From a virus, in IMG/VR virus record IMGVR_UViG_3300030118_006568, positions 1 through 39,714 of that record: 39,714 nucleotides of DNA; one strand, given 5' to 3'. The position numbers and the translations under genes were made by a program. The notes beneath the pieces were generated by a model that did no database searches, was not told the DNA's origin, and saw only the letters and a list, made by a program, of their open reading frames with translations. This document shows positions 23,430 to 29,818 of the stretch, in pieces (position 1 is the first letter of the stretch; each line of letters begins with the position of its first letter).

Positions 23430-24455
23430 ATGGAAAAGTATTATCAAGCAGAATTAGAAGTAAGGGCGCAAGCTACATATGATAATTGTTTTAATCACAC
23501 TTTACATGCACACATAGACATCGCAGGTGATTTAGTCGCAGGAACATTATTAAGCCGAATATTATACTGGTTCGCACCTAACAAAGAGGGAAGATCAAAG
23601 TTAAGAGTAATACGCGACAACAAATACTGGTTAGCAAAAGAACGCAGTGACTGGTGGAATGAAATAAGAATAACAGATAGGCAATTTGATCGCGCAAGCA
23701 AAGACTTAGAAAAAAAGGGTCTTATAACACGCAAAATATTCAAGTACGGAAGAAGTACAGCAACACACATACGACCAAATTTCCAAACTCTCAATGATGC
23801 TATAAATGACTATAAAAATTCTATAAAAGAAAAGATACAGGATAAAGAAGAGGTTAAAAACACCTCTGAACCCGTGCAGTCATTGGGAATTACACAAAGT
23901 GTAATTCAAGAGTTACACAAAGTGTCATTCGGGAATAACACAAAGTGTAATTCTGGAGTTACACAAAGTGTTATTCCTTCTATACAGGGATTACAAACAG
24001 GGATTACAAACAGGGATTACAAACAACAACAACAAAAAGATGAAAATCGTGTTGTTGTTGTTCGGGAAAAATATGAATCTCTCTTTCAAAAAAAGCTGAC
24101 CAATGAGCAAGCCGAGGATTTAATCACTCTGTCAGATAAGTATGAGGTTGATGTATTACACAAGATCGAGAACACGCATGAGTATCACACAAAAGTAGAG
24201 CGTTGCCGAAGCATAATGGCTTCAATAAAGCGGGCTATAACTCATGGAGATTGGGAGATTGCTAGAGTAGAAAAGAAACAATCCAAACCGCTCCCAAAAG
24301 CGGTGAGGGAACAGTTTGATCAGAAGAAGGGGAGCACTACTCAAAAAGTCACTAAATATACTCCAGAGCAGATTGCGCACGCCAAAGCTGAAATCGAAAG
24401 AAAAAAAGCGTTACTGTACGCAGATAGCCAGCATATAGAAGAGGAGGCACTATAG
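23430..24455 (+). CDS. replication initiator (winged-helix, replisome-organiser type)
   Basis: The 341-residue protein has an N-terminal winged-helix domain (about 25-125: I-D-I-A-G-D-L-V-A-G-T-L-L-S-R-I-L-Y-W-F, K-Y-W-L-A-K, T-D-R-Q-F-D-R-A-S-K-D-L-E-K-K-G-L-I), characteristic of phage and plasmid initiators in Gram-positive hosts. A low-complexity linker (about 150-210) is encoded by DNA repeats (23890-24062) that look like the origin itself, as in lambda O. The C-terminal 120 residues are charged and helical. CAGGAGG precedes ATG 23430; the frame is open from 23352, but that part overlaps the promoter. It probably drives plasmid-state replication together with the partition operon. Confidence 0.85.
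   Translation: MEKYYQAELEVRAQATYDNCFNHTLHAHIDIAGDLVAGTLLSRILYWFAPNKEGRSKLRVIRDNKYWLAKERSDWWNEIRITDRQFDRASKDLEKKGLITRKIFKYGRSTATHIRPNFQTLNDAINDYKNSIKEKIQDKEEVKNTSEPVQSLGITQSVIQELHKVSFGNNTKCNSGVTQSVIPSIQGLQTGITNRDYKQQQQKDENRVVVVREKYESLFQKKLTNEQAEDLITLSDKYEVDVLHKIENTHEYHTKVERCRSIMASIKRAITHGDWEIARVEKKQSKPLPKAVREQFDQKKGSTTQKVTKYTPEQIAHAKAEIERKKALLYADSQHIEEEAL
23890..23976. repeat. four 23-bp-spaced iterons (replication origin)
   Basis: Copies start at 23890, 23913, 23936 and 23959, exactly 23 bp apart. Each is an 18-mer such as TTACACAAAGTGTAATTC with invariant core ACACAAAGTGT, itself a dyad (TTACAC/GTGTAA). Because 23 is not a multiple of three, the repeats are read in different frames, so they are conserved as DNA, not as protein. 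They are the expected binding sites of the initiator that encodes them. Confidence 0.9.
23985..24023. repeat. three tandem 13-mers next to the iterons
   Basis: CAGGGATTACAAA is repeated three times without gaps at 23985, 23998 and 24011. Position beside the iterons is like the 13-mers of bacterial and lambda origins where strands open, although these are only moderately AT-rich. Confidence 0.9.
24022..24062. repeat. 12-bp inverted repeat at the end of the origin
   Basis: AACAACAACAAC (24022-24033) and GTTGTTGTTGTT (24051-24062) can form a 12-base-pair hairpin with a 17-base loop. It encodes Gln and Val runs in the initiator. It could act as a single-strand primosome site or a message-level control. 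Confidence 0.7.
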
Positions 24456-24546
24456 AGTCTTCTCTATGCCCCCTATACGCTTCATATTGCTTCGTAAATA
24501 ATAGATTAATAGGAATGGGTATACCGCCGAAAAAAGTCGTCTTAAA

Positions 24547-24576
24547 TCGAATATTTGGAGGTCATTGTCGAATATT
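24547..24576. promoter_or_regulatory. two direct repeats, possible operator
   Basis: TCGAATATT occurs at 24547 and 24568, 21 bp (two helical turns) apart, upstream of the promoter at 24593. Placement fits a regulator-binding site. The rest of the 189-bp gap is AT-rich with no gene seen. Confidence 0.4.
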
Positions 24577-24592
24577 AGCAACAAATTAACTT

Positions 24593-24621
24593 TTGACGCG
24601 ATAAATAGCGTTGGGTACGAT
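24593..24621 (+). promoter_or_regulatory. promoter for the DUF4352-like gene
   Basis: TTGACG and TACGAT are 17 bases apart. The DUF4352-like gene starts 24 bases after the -10. This is a typical sigma-A-type promoter, so the gene is a separately expressed accessory gene. Confidence 0.6.
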
Positions 24622-24644
24622 GTGGGAAATAAAATTATATAGGG

Positions 24645-25265
24645 GTGAAGAAGTTGGAAACGGTAAAAAAAGTATTGTGTGAGAAATGGGTTAGGTGGTC
24701 AGCTTTTATAGTGGTTCTTATAGTATGTGGGCTGCTTTTATACAACAAAGGATACAATGATAAGAGGGATGAAGTAGTTAAGGCTCTTTCAGAAATTGGT
24801 AATACCACAAAAGATATCAAGAATACTGCCGATGATGTGAAAGAAAAATTTGAGGATCTTGGCACAGTAAGTGTAGGAGATACAGCAAGCTACGGAAGAT
24901 TAAAATTTAAGGTAACAGGTTCAAAAGTATGTAAAGAATTAAGCGGATTGTTCCGAAAACCAGATAAGTCAGAATTAGGTCAATATATAGTTGTAGACTT
25001 AGAAGGAGAAAATGTAGGGAGTAGTCCGGAAAACTGGTATAGTGGTCATTTTAGGTTAGCTGACTCTAACGGACATGATTATGAACCTGATAGTTCTGCT
25101 ACTATAAATACTCAAAAGAAATATCATAGCATGTGGGGAGAGGCATTCAATCCAGGGAGTAAAAAGAGTTTTAGGTTAGTATTTGATGTTCCAGCAGGAG
25201 AATTAAATAAATACAAAATACAAATAAATTATAGAGACGGTGTTCAGTACATGGCCCTTGCATAG
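24645..25265 (+). CDS. membrane-anchored DUF4352-like protein
   Basis: The 206-residue protein has an N-terminal membrane anchor (about 20-34), a coiled-coil-like spacer (about 35-72) and a beta-sandwich domain (about 75-206) with V-S-V-G-D-T-A-S-Y-G, Q-Y-I-V-V-D-L-E-G-E-N, G-S-K-K-S-F-R-L-V-F-D-V-P and Y-K-I-Q-I-N-Y, the layout of DUF4352/telokin-like surface domains. GTG 24645 or TTG 24654 could be the start; the AGGGGTGA site better suits TTG. It has its own promoter and terminator. Genes of this type are often accessory in phages and plasmids; function is unknown. Confidence 0.75.
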   Translation: MKKLETVKKVLCEKWVRWSAFIVVLIVCGLLLYNKGYNDKRDEVVKALSEIGNTTKDIKNTADDVKEKFEDLGTVSVGDTASYGRLKFKVTGSKVCKELSGLFRKPDKSELGQYIVVDLEGENVGSSPENWYSGHFRLADSNGHDYEPDSSATINTQKKYHSMWGEAFNPGSKKSFRLVFDVPAGELNKYKIQINYRDGVQYMALA

Positions 25266-25281
25266 CAGGGGTTATTTTTTT
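25255..25281 (+). terminator. intrinsic terminator
   Basis: CCCTTGC pairs with GCAGGGG (one G-T) around ATA, followed by TTATTTTTTT. It overlaps the stop of the DUF4352-like gene. Confidence 0.8.
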
Positions 25282-25312
25282 ATGCATAGCAAATTTTAAA
25301 ATTTTATGCATA
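25281..25312. repeat. AT-rich palindrome
   Basis: The perfect 14-bp palindrome AAATTTTAAAATTT (25291-25304) is flanked by TATGCATA on each side. It lies in a 211-bp gap (25266-25476) with no gene. The gap otherwise shows only AT-rich sequence with no clear promoter that I can support. Confidence 0.5.
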
Positions 25313-25476
25313 CGAGAAGGCAATAACTTGATATATGCGAGACAGCAGGCAACAAAACAGTAAATTTTTATGCCCAATGGTACTTATACATAATGTTCTA
25401 ACTATTAAAAATTGTTCTTTAAAAAGTTTGTGTGTTCGGGTTACAATAGATCTACACCTTTTTGAGGGGGTAGTAT

Positions 25477-25749
25477 ATGCGTCCTACACTTACCGCTTGT
25501 ATAGTACTCATGTTCGCAATCGCGGCCGTGTGCTTGGTACCCTTGTCGGAAGAAATGCAAAATGATTTTGTGAAACGGTACATGTGGAAAATACACTCTA
25601 TAGAATATCCAGCTTATACACTAACGGATTATGAAGAGTATGTGGTTTGTCCACAGGGTAGGGATCGTGAAGGCATTAACCTCTTTGTGGCAATTGCGCG
25701 GATGGCATGCGGGCAAGAAGATGATGGGAATTTACAACTCCAGTTTTGA
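25477..25749 (+). CDS. small exported or membrane protein, unknown
   Basis: The 90-residue product has an N-terminal hydrophobic segment (T-L-T-A-C-I-V-L-M-F-A-I-A-A-V-C-L-V, about 4-21) that acts as anchor or signal, then a small soluble domain with two Cys (C-P-Q-G-R-D and M-A-C-G-Q) that could pair outside the cell. GAGGGGGTAG precedes the ATG. It sits between the DUF4352-like gene and the lysogeny switch, so it may be expressed in lysogens. No family recognised. Confidence 0.65.
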   Translation: MRPTLTACIVLMFAIAAVCLVPLSEEMQNDFVKRYMWKIHSIEYPAYTLTDYEEYVVCPQGRDREGINLFVAIARMACGQEDDGNLQLQF

Positions 25750-25770
25750 TGTGGGCATAAAAAACTGGAG
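25738..25770. promoter_or_regulatory. 10-bp inverted repeat at a gene junction
   Basis: CTCCAGTTTT (25738-25747) and AAAACTGGAG (25761-25770) enclose 13 bases. The repeat spans the stop of the 25477 gene and ends just before the ribosome site of the next short gene. There is no T-run on either strand, so it may act on translation or RNA stability. Confidence 0.5.
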
Positions 25771-25782
25771 GGAGAGGTAACC

Positions 25783-25935
25783 GTGGAAGTAATTTCTAAC
25801 AGCATTGTAAGATTATGTTTAGAAAAAAGCGACATTTTGGATAAAAAGCAGAGCGAAGCCATCGAGGAGATATACTTATTCTTAATTTCAGAACAGACTA
25901 CTTCTCCTCATCCTCTAATGTCACACTCTTCATGA
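25783..25935 (+). CDS. short protein convergent with the repressor gene
   Basis: A 50-residue frame starts at GTG 25783 with GAGAGGT five bases upstream. The product is polar and helical (C-L-E-K-S-D-I-L-D-K-K-Q-S-E-A-I-E-E-I). It overlaps the end of the minus-strand repressor gene by 38 bases. Reality is uncertain. Confidence 0.4.
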   Translation: MEVISNSIVRLCLEKSDILDKKQSEAIEEIYLFLISEQTTSPHPLMSHSS

Positions 25936-26251
25936 TTTTATATATCTCCCATATCTTGTCTAGCTGATCATCGGTAGCTGGCTTACCATTAATTATTGGG
26001 CGCGTGAAGTTCCTTACCATATTTACAGGCTGGTCAGGATGGCGCTCTTTAACAGAGGTAAGACCAAGTAGGTAGTCAAGGGAAACGTTGAAAACTTTGG
26101 CTATTTTGACTAAGTTATCTGCTCCAGGTTTAAGTGAATCTCTTTCATATTCGACAATTGTAGATTGCCCAATTCCAATATGTTGAGATAGCTCTGATTG
26201 ACTCATTTTATGTGATTTTCTTAGTTCTTTTAGCCTAATTCCGAATGACAT
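25898..26251 (-). CDS. CI-like phage repressor (HTH_3/XRE family)
   Basis: The 117-residue protein has an N-terminal XRE helix-turn-helix (about 6-60: I-R-L-K-E-L-R-K-S-H-K-M-S-Q-S-E-L-S-Q-H-I-G-I-G-Q-S-T-I-V-E-Y-E) with the following Y-L-L-G-L helix, and a short C-terminal part (about 75-117). No LexA-type self-cleavage peptidase is present, so induction would need an antirepressor or protease as in phi105- or ICEBs1-like switches. It is divergent from the Cro-like gene at 26429, the standard temperate switch. Confidence 0.85.
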   Translation of the reverse strand: MSFGIRLKELRKSHKMSQSELSQHIGIGQSTIVEYERDSLKPGADNLVKIAKVFNVSLDYLLGLTSVKERHPDQPVNMVRNFTRPIINGKPATDDQLDKIWEIYKIMKSVTLEDEEK

Positions 26252-26299
26252 CTTCGTATCTCCCTACACTATTGCAAATTTTATATTTATATTAACACT

Positions 26300-26320
26300 T
26301 AAGGGACTCAGAGTCCCTTA
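26300..26320. promoter_or_regulatory. 21-bp perfect palindrome in the switch region
   Basis: TAAGGGACTC and GAGTCCCTTA flank a central A, in the 177-bp gap between repressor and Cro-like genes. This is a strong operator candidate for the CI- or Cro-like protein. A T-rich tail on the plus strand means it could also terminate a short leftward-opposed RNA. Confidence 0.6.
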
Positions 26321-26350
26321 TTTATTTGTTTAATATTATCACAAAAACGA

Positions 26351-26379
26351 TTGACTAAATATCGGTATAATGATATTAT
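26351..26379 (+). promoter_or_regulatory. probable early rightward promoter
   Basis: TTGACT and TATTAT are 17 bases apart, 50 bases before the Cro-like start. A better -10-like TATAAT (26366-26371) lies only nine bases after the -35 and so is not used with it. Transcription would start near 26386. Confidence 0.65.
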
Positions 26380-26428
26380 TAACTTATCGGGTTGCTAATA
26401 ACAACAATTATACACGAAGGAGGATAAC

Positions 26429-26644
26429 ATGAGAAGCACACTACGAAACGAACGAACTAAAAGGAACCTCACACTAGGACAAGTCGCTAAAGCATCCGGT
26501 ATTAAAAGGTCGCACTACAACAATATTGAACTGGGTAAAGGAAATCCATCACACGAGGTATCCTGCGCTATAGGTAAATACTTTGGAATAATAGACATCT
26601 GTGAACTATTCAAACGAGACGGAGAAAACGACGATGAAAATTAA
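26429..26644 (+). CDS. Cro-like helix-turn-helix regulator
   Basis: The 71-residue protein is almost entirely an XRE helix-turn-helix: L-R-N-E-R-T-K-R-N-L-T-L-G-Q-V-A-K-A-S-G-I-K-R-S-H-Y-N-N-I-E-L-G. It is the first gene of the rightward early operon and opposite to the CI-like repressor. GAAGGAGGA precedes the ATG. It probably represses the lysogeny promoter in lytic growth. Confidence 0.85.
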   Translation: MRSTLRNERTKRNLTLGQVAKASGIKRSHYNNIELGKGNPSHEVSCAIGKYFGIIDICELFKRDGENDDEN

Positions 26645-26882
26645 CTACACACTAAGCGCAATAATGACTATGGGGCACAAGATAGCAAGTAGCGTTAGAG
26701 AAAAGTATGCTACATACAAGCAAGCGTTATCAAGTGGATTACGTAAAGCCTGGAAGATTGCAAAGGGACTCCTCCCACATGTGGAGGTTGAATCCGCAAA
26801 AGTGATTACCGAGGATGTTGGGCAAGAGTTTGCTCAACATTGTATGGGTAACATCGTGGAGGAAGTACAAATGGCTTGCTAG
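26634..26882 (+). CDS. small helical early protein, unknown
   Basis: The 82-residue protein starts at ATG 26634 within the end of the Cro-like gene, with ACGGAGAA upstream. It is basic and helical in its first half (K-I-A-S-S-V-R-E-K-Y-A-T-Y-K-Q-A-L) and acidic in the second. Such products often occur in early operons of Gram-positive phages. No family is recognised; an antirepressor or DNA-binding role is possible. Confidence 0.6.
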   Translation: MKINYTLSAIMTMGHKIASSVREKYATYKQALSSGLRKAWKIAKGLLPHVEVESAKVITEDVGQEFAQHCMGNIVEEVQMAC

Positions 26883-26893
26883 GGGGAGATCGT

Positions 26894-27076
26894 ATGCCAA
26901 CACTGGGAACGCGGATTAGATGGGCAATGGAACATAGGAATTTAAGCAAAATGTATGTATCTCAACAAACGGGGATTACAACGTACAAACTAGCGAAGAT
27001 GATGAAAGATGATATACAGCCGAGATCGGGGGAATTGAAGAAGCTGTCTCGCTTAGTGGGAGTGGAGTTGGGATGA
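26894..27076 (+). CDS. small HTH protein
   Basis: The 60-residue protein contains a complete short helix-turn-helix (I-R-W-A-M-E-H-R-N-L-S-K-M-Y-V-S-Q-Q-T-G-I-T-T-Y-K-L-A-K-M-M). It starts at ATG 26894 after AGGGGGAG and is probably an early regulator that follows the Cro-like gene. The frame is open from 26876, but the earlier codons overlap the preceding gene. Confidence 0.65.
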   Translation: MPTLGTRIRWAMEHRNLSKMYVSQQTGITTYKLAKMMKDDIQPRSGELKKLSRLVGVELG

Positions 27077-27090
27077 GGGGTAAAATTAAA

Positions 27091-27118
27091 AACGCCGCCT
27101 GATAGCAACAGGGGCGTT
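27091..27118 (+). promoter_or_regulatory. stem-loop between early regulators and erf
   Basis: AACGCC pairs with GGCGTT, followed after one bulged G by CCTG with CAGG and a seven-base loop. No T-run follows. It may be an RNA processing or anti-termination element. Confidence 0.5.
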
Positions 27119-27155
27119 CGCACAATACAAATGTATCATGAAGGGACTAATCAAC

Positions 27156-27833
27156 ATGACAAATACTAACATACTATCTGCACTTGTACAAGCTGAACTA
27201 GAAATGCCTACACCTAGAAAAGACGCTACGAATCCGCATTTTAACTCTAAATATTCCACACTACAAGAGCTACTACGCTGTGTTAAACCTGCACTATTGC
27301 GTCACGGTATACGAATGAAAATGGATATAGTAACACGCGATAATGAAGTAGGAGCTAAGATTACACTGCAACATATTTCTGGGGAAATTGTGGAGAATGA
27401 GCCAGTGTTTATGCCGGTGCAGAAGAGTACGCCACAGGGCAGGGCTTCCGCGATTACATATGCCCAACGTTACGCTATCTGCGCGTGCTTCTCCATTGCT
27501 GGCCTAGAGAGTGATGATGATGCGAATACAGCAGAGGACGAAGTGAAGAAGAGTACTATGCGAGTTAAGAAGAATGTGAACAGTGAGAATAGAACAGAGG
27601 TTTGCGGAGCTCAAACTGGTGTGTCTCGCAAACATACCGACGTGGAAAAAGAAAGATTACGCGATGCACAACGATGGATGTTCGCATTCTGTAGCAAAAA
27701 TAGTATAGATAATCACACACGCAAGGAGATTATTAAGCAGACGACAGGGAAAGAGTCTTCCACGATGCTTACCCTAGATGAATACGCCACACTATGCAGG
27801 TTCTTGCAAAGAGAATTCGTGTCCAGCGCATAA
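27156..27833 (+). CDS. erf: ERF-family single-strand annealing protein
   Basis: The 225-residue protein has the ERF core in residues 1-130: K-D-A-T-N-P-H-F-N-S-K-Y-S-T-L-Q-E-L-L, L-L-R-H-G-I, Q-K-S-T-P-Q-G-R-A-S-A-I-T-Y-A-Q-R-Y-A-I and G-L-E-S-D-D-D. Erf proteins bind single strands and anneal homologous DNA during replication and genome circularisation. The C-terminal 95 residues are variable. ATG 27156 has AAGGGA upstream; an earlier ATG at 27138 lacks a site. It heads the recombination cluster Erf, Sak4-like, DUF669. Confidence 0.9.
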   Translation: MTNTNILSALVQAELEMPTPRKDATNPHFNSKYSTLQELLRCVKPALLRHGIRMKMDIVTRDNEVGAKITLQHISGEIVENEPVFMPVQKSTPQGRASAITYAQRYAICACFSIAGLESDDDANTAEDEVKKSTMRVKKNVNSENRTEVCGAQTGVSRKHTDVEKERLRDAQRWMFAFCSKNSIDNHTRKEIIKQTTGKESSTMLTLDEYATLCRFLQREFVSSA

Positions 27834-27886
27834 AACAACGTGGCATGCCACGATCACATAGATACCATTTTATAGGGGTGTGAAGC

Positions 27887-28144
27887 GTGTCCGATGAACA
27901 TGTAGACGAAATGTGCATAAAGATTCTTACAATGAGAATGCGCCGCATAATAGAGGATTCCCACAATTCCACACCGATGGACATTCTACGTGGCGAGCTA
28001 TGTAAGATAGCGAACAAGAAATGCATAAGATGTGGCGATAGAATGCATCTCCACGATATCGATTATGGCGATCAAGATCTATGCTGGAAATGCGAATGTT
28101 GTTTGCGGAGAGGGGAAGAGATAAGTGAAGTTGCCAACGAATAA
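27887..28144 (+). CDS. small zinc-ribbon protein
   Basis: The 85-residue protein has a zinc-binding arrangement in its C-terminal half: C-I-R-C-G-D-R, then C-W-K-C-E-C-C. The N-terminal half is helical. It starts at GTG 27887 after AGGGGTG and lies between Erf and the Sak4-like gene, overlapping the latter by 20 bases. A DNA- or protein-binding adaptor in recombination is possible. Confidence 0.65.
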   Translation: MSDEHVDEMCIKILTMRMRRIIEDSHNSTPMDILRGELCKIANKKCIRCGDRMHLHDIDYGDQDLCWKCECCLRRGEEISEVANE

Positions 28145-28808
28145 GCGTCCAGCATTGAATACTCTACACAGCTATAGGATACTCCTCTATGGTGCTCCCA
28201 AAATCGGAAAGAGTACATTCTGCTCTCAAATGGAGGATGCACTATTCTTAGATACGGAAAATGGACTTCAGGCACTAGAGGTGTGTTGCGTTAACGTCAC
28301 AAACTGGAGTGATTTCAAAAGCGCGTGTACAGAGCTGAAGAAGGGGCATACTTGTAAGTTTGTAGCTATAGACACCGTGGACAGCCTTTATCACATGTGT
28401 AGGGAGGACGTATTAAAGCGACTTGGTATAAAGCATGAAAGCGATGCACCCTATGGAAAGGGATATGCAGAGGTGAAGAGCGAGTTTACAGAGGTAATGC
28501 GTAAAGTATTTAAGCTACCCTATGGCATAATCCTCACCAGTTGGTCAAAGATGGTCGAAGTGAAGACACGCACAGATATATTTAACAAAGCGGTTACCAC
28601 ACTCCCTACAGCGATCCAAGAATTTGTAACAGGCACCGTGGACATAATCCTCTACGCAGAAGTGCTACATGACGGAAGACGTGTTATCCATGCTGGTTCC
28701 AGTGAACTACATTTAGGAGGTGATAGAACAGGAAGATTACCAAAAACGTTACCGCTTGACTACAAACAGTTTGAGATCGCATTTAGAGGAGGAGAAATAA
28801 TTGAGTGA
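28125..28808 (+). CDS. Sak4-like RecA-fold ATPase (AAA_24)
   Basis: The 227-residue protein has Walker A (Y-G-A-P-K-I-G-K-S-T, about 22-31), Walker B (F-V-A-I-D-T), and late motifs (G-I-I-L-T-S-W-S-K, then a G-D-R-T-G-R-L-P-K-T-L-P-L). This is the AAA_24/Sak4 family of phage RecA-like ATPases that act with single-strand annealing proteins. The start is GTG 28125 or TTG 28131. It overlaps DUF669 by eight bases, matching the usual Erf, AAA_24, DUF669 neighbourhood. Confidence 0.9.
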   Translation: MKLPTNKRPALNTLHSYRILLYGAPKIGKSTFCSQMEDALFLDTENGLQALEVCCVNVTNWSDFKSACTELKKGHTCKFVAIDTVDSLYHMCREDVLKRLGIKHESDAPYGKGYAEVKSEFTEVMRKVFKLPYGIILTSWSKMVEVKTRTDIFNKAVTTLPTAIQEFVTGTVDIILYAEVLHDGRRVIHAGSSELHLGGDRTGRLPKTLPLDYKQFEIAFRGGEIIE

Positions 28809-29235
28809 CCTACAATCATTTTTAGACCGCACAGCGCCCGATTTTGGAAAAGCATTTGAAGATGCCACGCTAGAGGAATCCTTCGAAGAGCTACCGCTAG
28901 GAGCTTACAAAGTCCGCGTGGAAGAAGCGGAACTTACTACAAGCAGCGCAGGCAAACATATGTCCAAGTGGAAGATGAAGGTTATAGAAGGCGATTATCA
29001 AGGGCGATACGTATGGAAGAATACCGTGCTAGATAGCGATAACAAAGCGAAGTTTTTAAGCAGAGATATACAGCGATGCGGCGTAGCACCTGGCACGTAT
29101 ACGCAATTACGTTCCACACTGCTCTCTCTAAAAGATTTGAAGCTAGATATAGAAGTAAAAGAATCATTTTATAATGGCAAGAATTATCGAAATATTAACA
29201 TTATTAAATTGTCAGATGAAGGATTACCATTCTAG
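28801..29235 (+). CDS. DUF669 family protein, probable single-strand DNA binding
   Basis: The 144-residue protein has the DUF669 pattern: P-L-G-A-Y-K-V-R-V-E-E-A-E, S-A-G-K-H-M-S-K-W-K-M-K-V-I-E-G-D-Y-Q-G-R and Y-R-N-I-N-I. It shares a beta-rich layout with single-strand binding proteins and is nearly always beside Sak4-like or Erf genes. Start is TTG 28801 with AGGAGGAG upstream. A role in covering replicating DNA is inferred. Confidence 0.85.
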   Translation: MSDLQSFLDRTAPDFGKAFEDATLEESFEELPLGAYKVRVEEAELTTSSAGKHMSKWKMKVIEGDYQGRYVWKNTVLDSDNKAKFLSRDIQRCGVAPGTYTQLRSTLLSLKDLKLDIEVKESFYNGKNYRNINIIKLSDEGLPF

Positions 29236-29245
29236 GGGGTCTATT

Positions 29246-29818
29246 ATGCAAAACGCGGAGTTGGCGTATTTGGACACGGAGTTCTTTCGCATAATTGTTC
29301 AAAATCATGTGGATGTCGTTAACCGAATGGCATTGCGTGCAGAGCACAAAGAGAAAGTTGCTATTTTAGGCGTAGCAATGGATGTAGTACGCGGAATTTT
29401 GAACGAAACAGATAAGTGTCATTATAACTCTCCCATCGAGCGCATGATGTGGATATACATCAACACGTGGATTTCAGAGCAAGTGGATTCACATCTATAT
29501 AAAGTGTTTATCCAATATCACCTCGATGACAGAGTGAGCCCCGTGAGAGATATCGATTTATTGCTTCAGTATGATGGGTGTGATCCACCAGTGCATGTTG
29601 CGATAGAATGCGACGGAAAAGATCATCTGCGCCCAGAGGTAATGAAAAAAGACGCGATGAAAGACGAGCATCTTTGGAACAGATACGGTGTGGAAACGGT
29701 AAGAGTTACGGGCATAAAAGTATTCAATGACAGGGATTATTGTATTCGAAAAGTAGAGAGCGCATTGAATAGAGCAATCCAGCGCACGCAAGATGCACGG
29801 GGGGCGTATACACATTGA
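29246..29818 (+). CDS. PD-(D/E)XK nuclease-like protein (DUF559-like C-terminus)
   Basis: The 190-residue protein has a helical N-terminal half and a C-terminal restriction-nuclease-like core (about 105-175): R-D-I-D-L-L-L-Q-Y, V-A-I-E-C-D-G-K-D-H-L-R and later R-Y-G-V-E-T-V-R-V-T-G, as in DUF559 and very-short-patch-type nucleases. The first Asp, the E-C-D and a following Lys are likely catalytic. ATG 29246 follows TAGGGGG. It lies between DUF669 and the primase, so it probably processes DNA during recombination. Confidence 0.75.
   Translation: MQNAELAYLDTEFFRIIVQNHVDVVNRMALRAEHKEKVAILGVAMDVVRGILNETDKCHYNSPIERMMWIYINTWISEQVDSHLYKVFIQYHLDDRVSPVRDIDLLLQYDGCDPPVHVAIECDGKDHLRPEVMKKDAMKDEHLWNRYGVETVRVTGIKVFNDRDYCIRKVESALNRAIQRTQDARGAYTH

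Noticed and set aside
24022-24062. Hairpin at the end of the iteron region as a terminator
   Set aside because: It is inside the initiator coding region and no T-run follows; an origin-related role is more likely.
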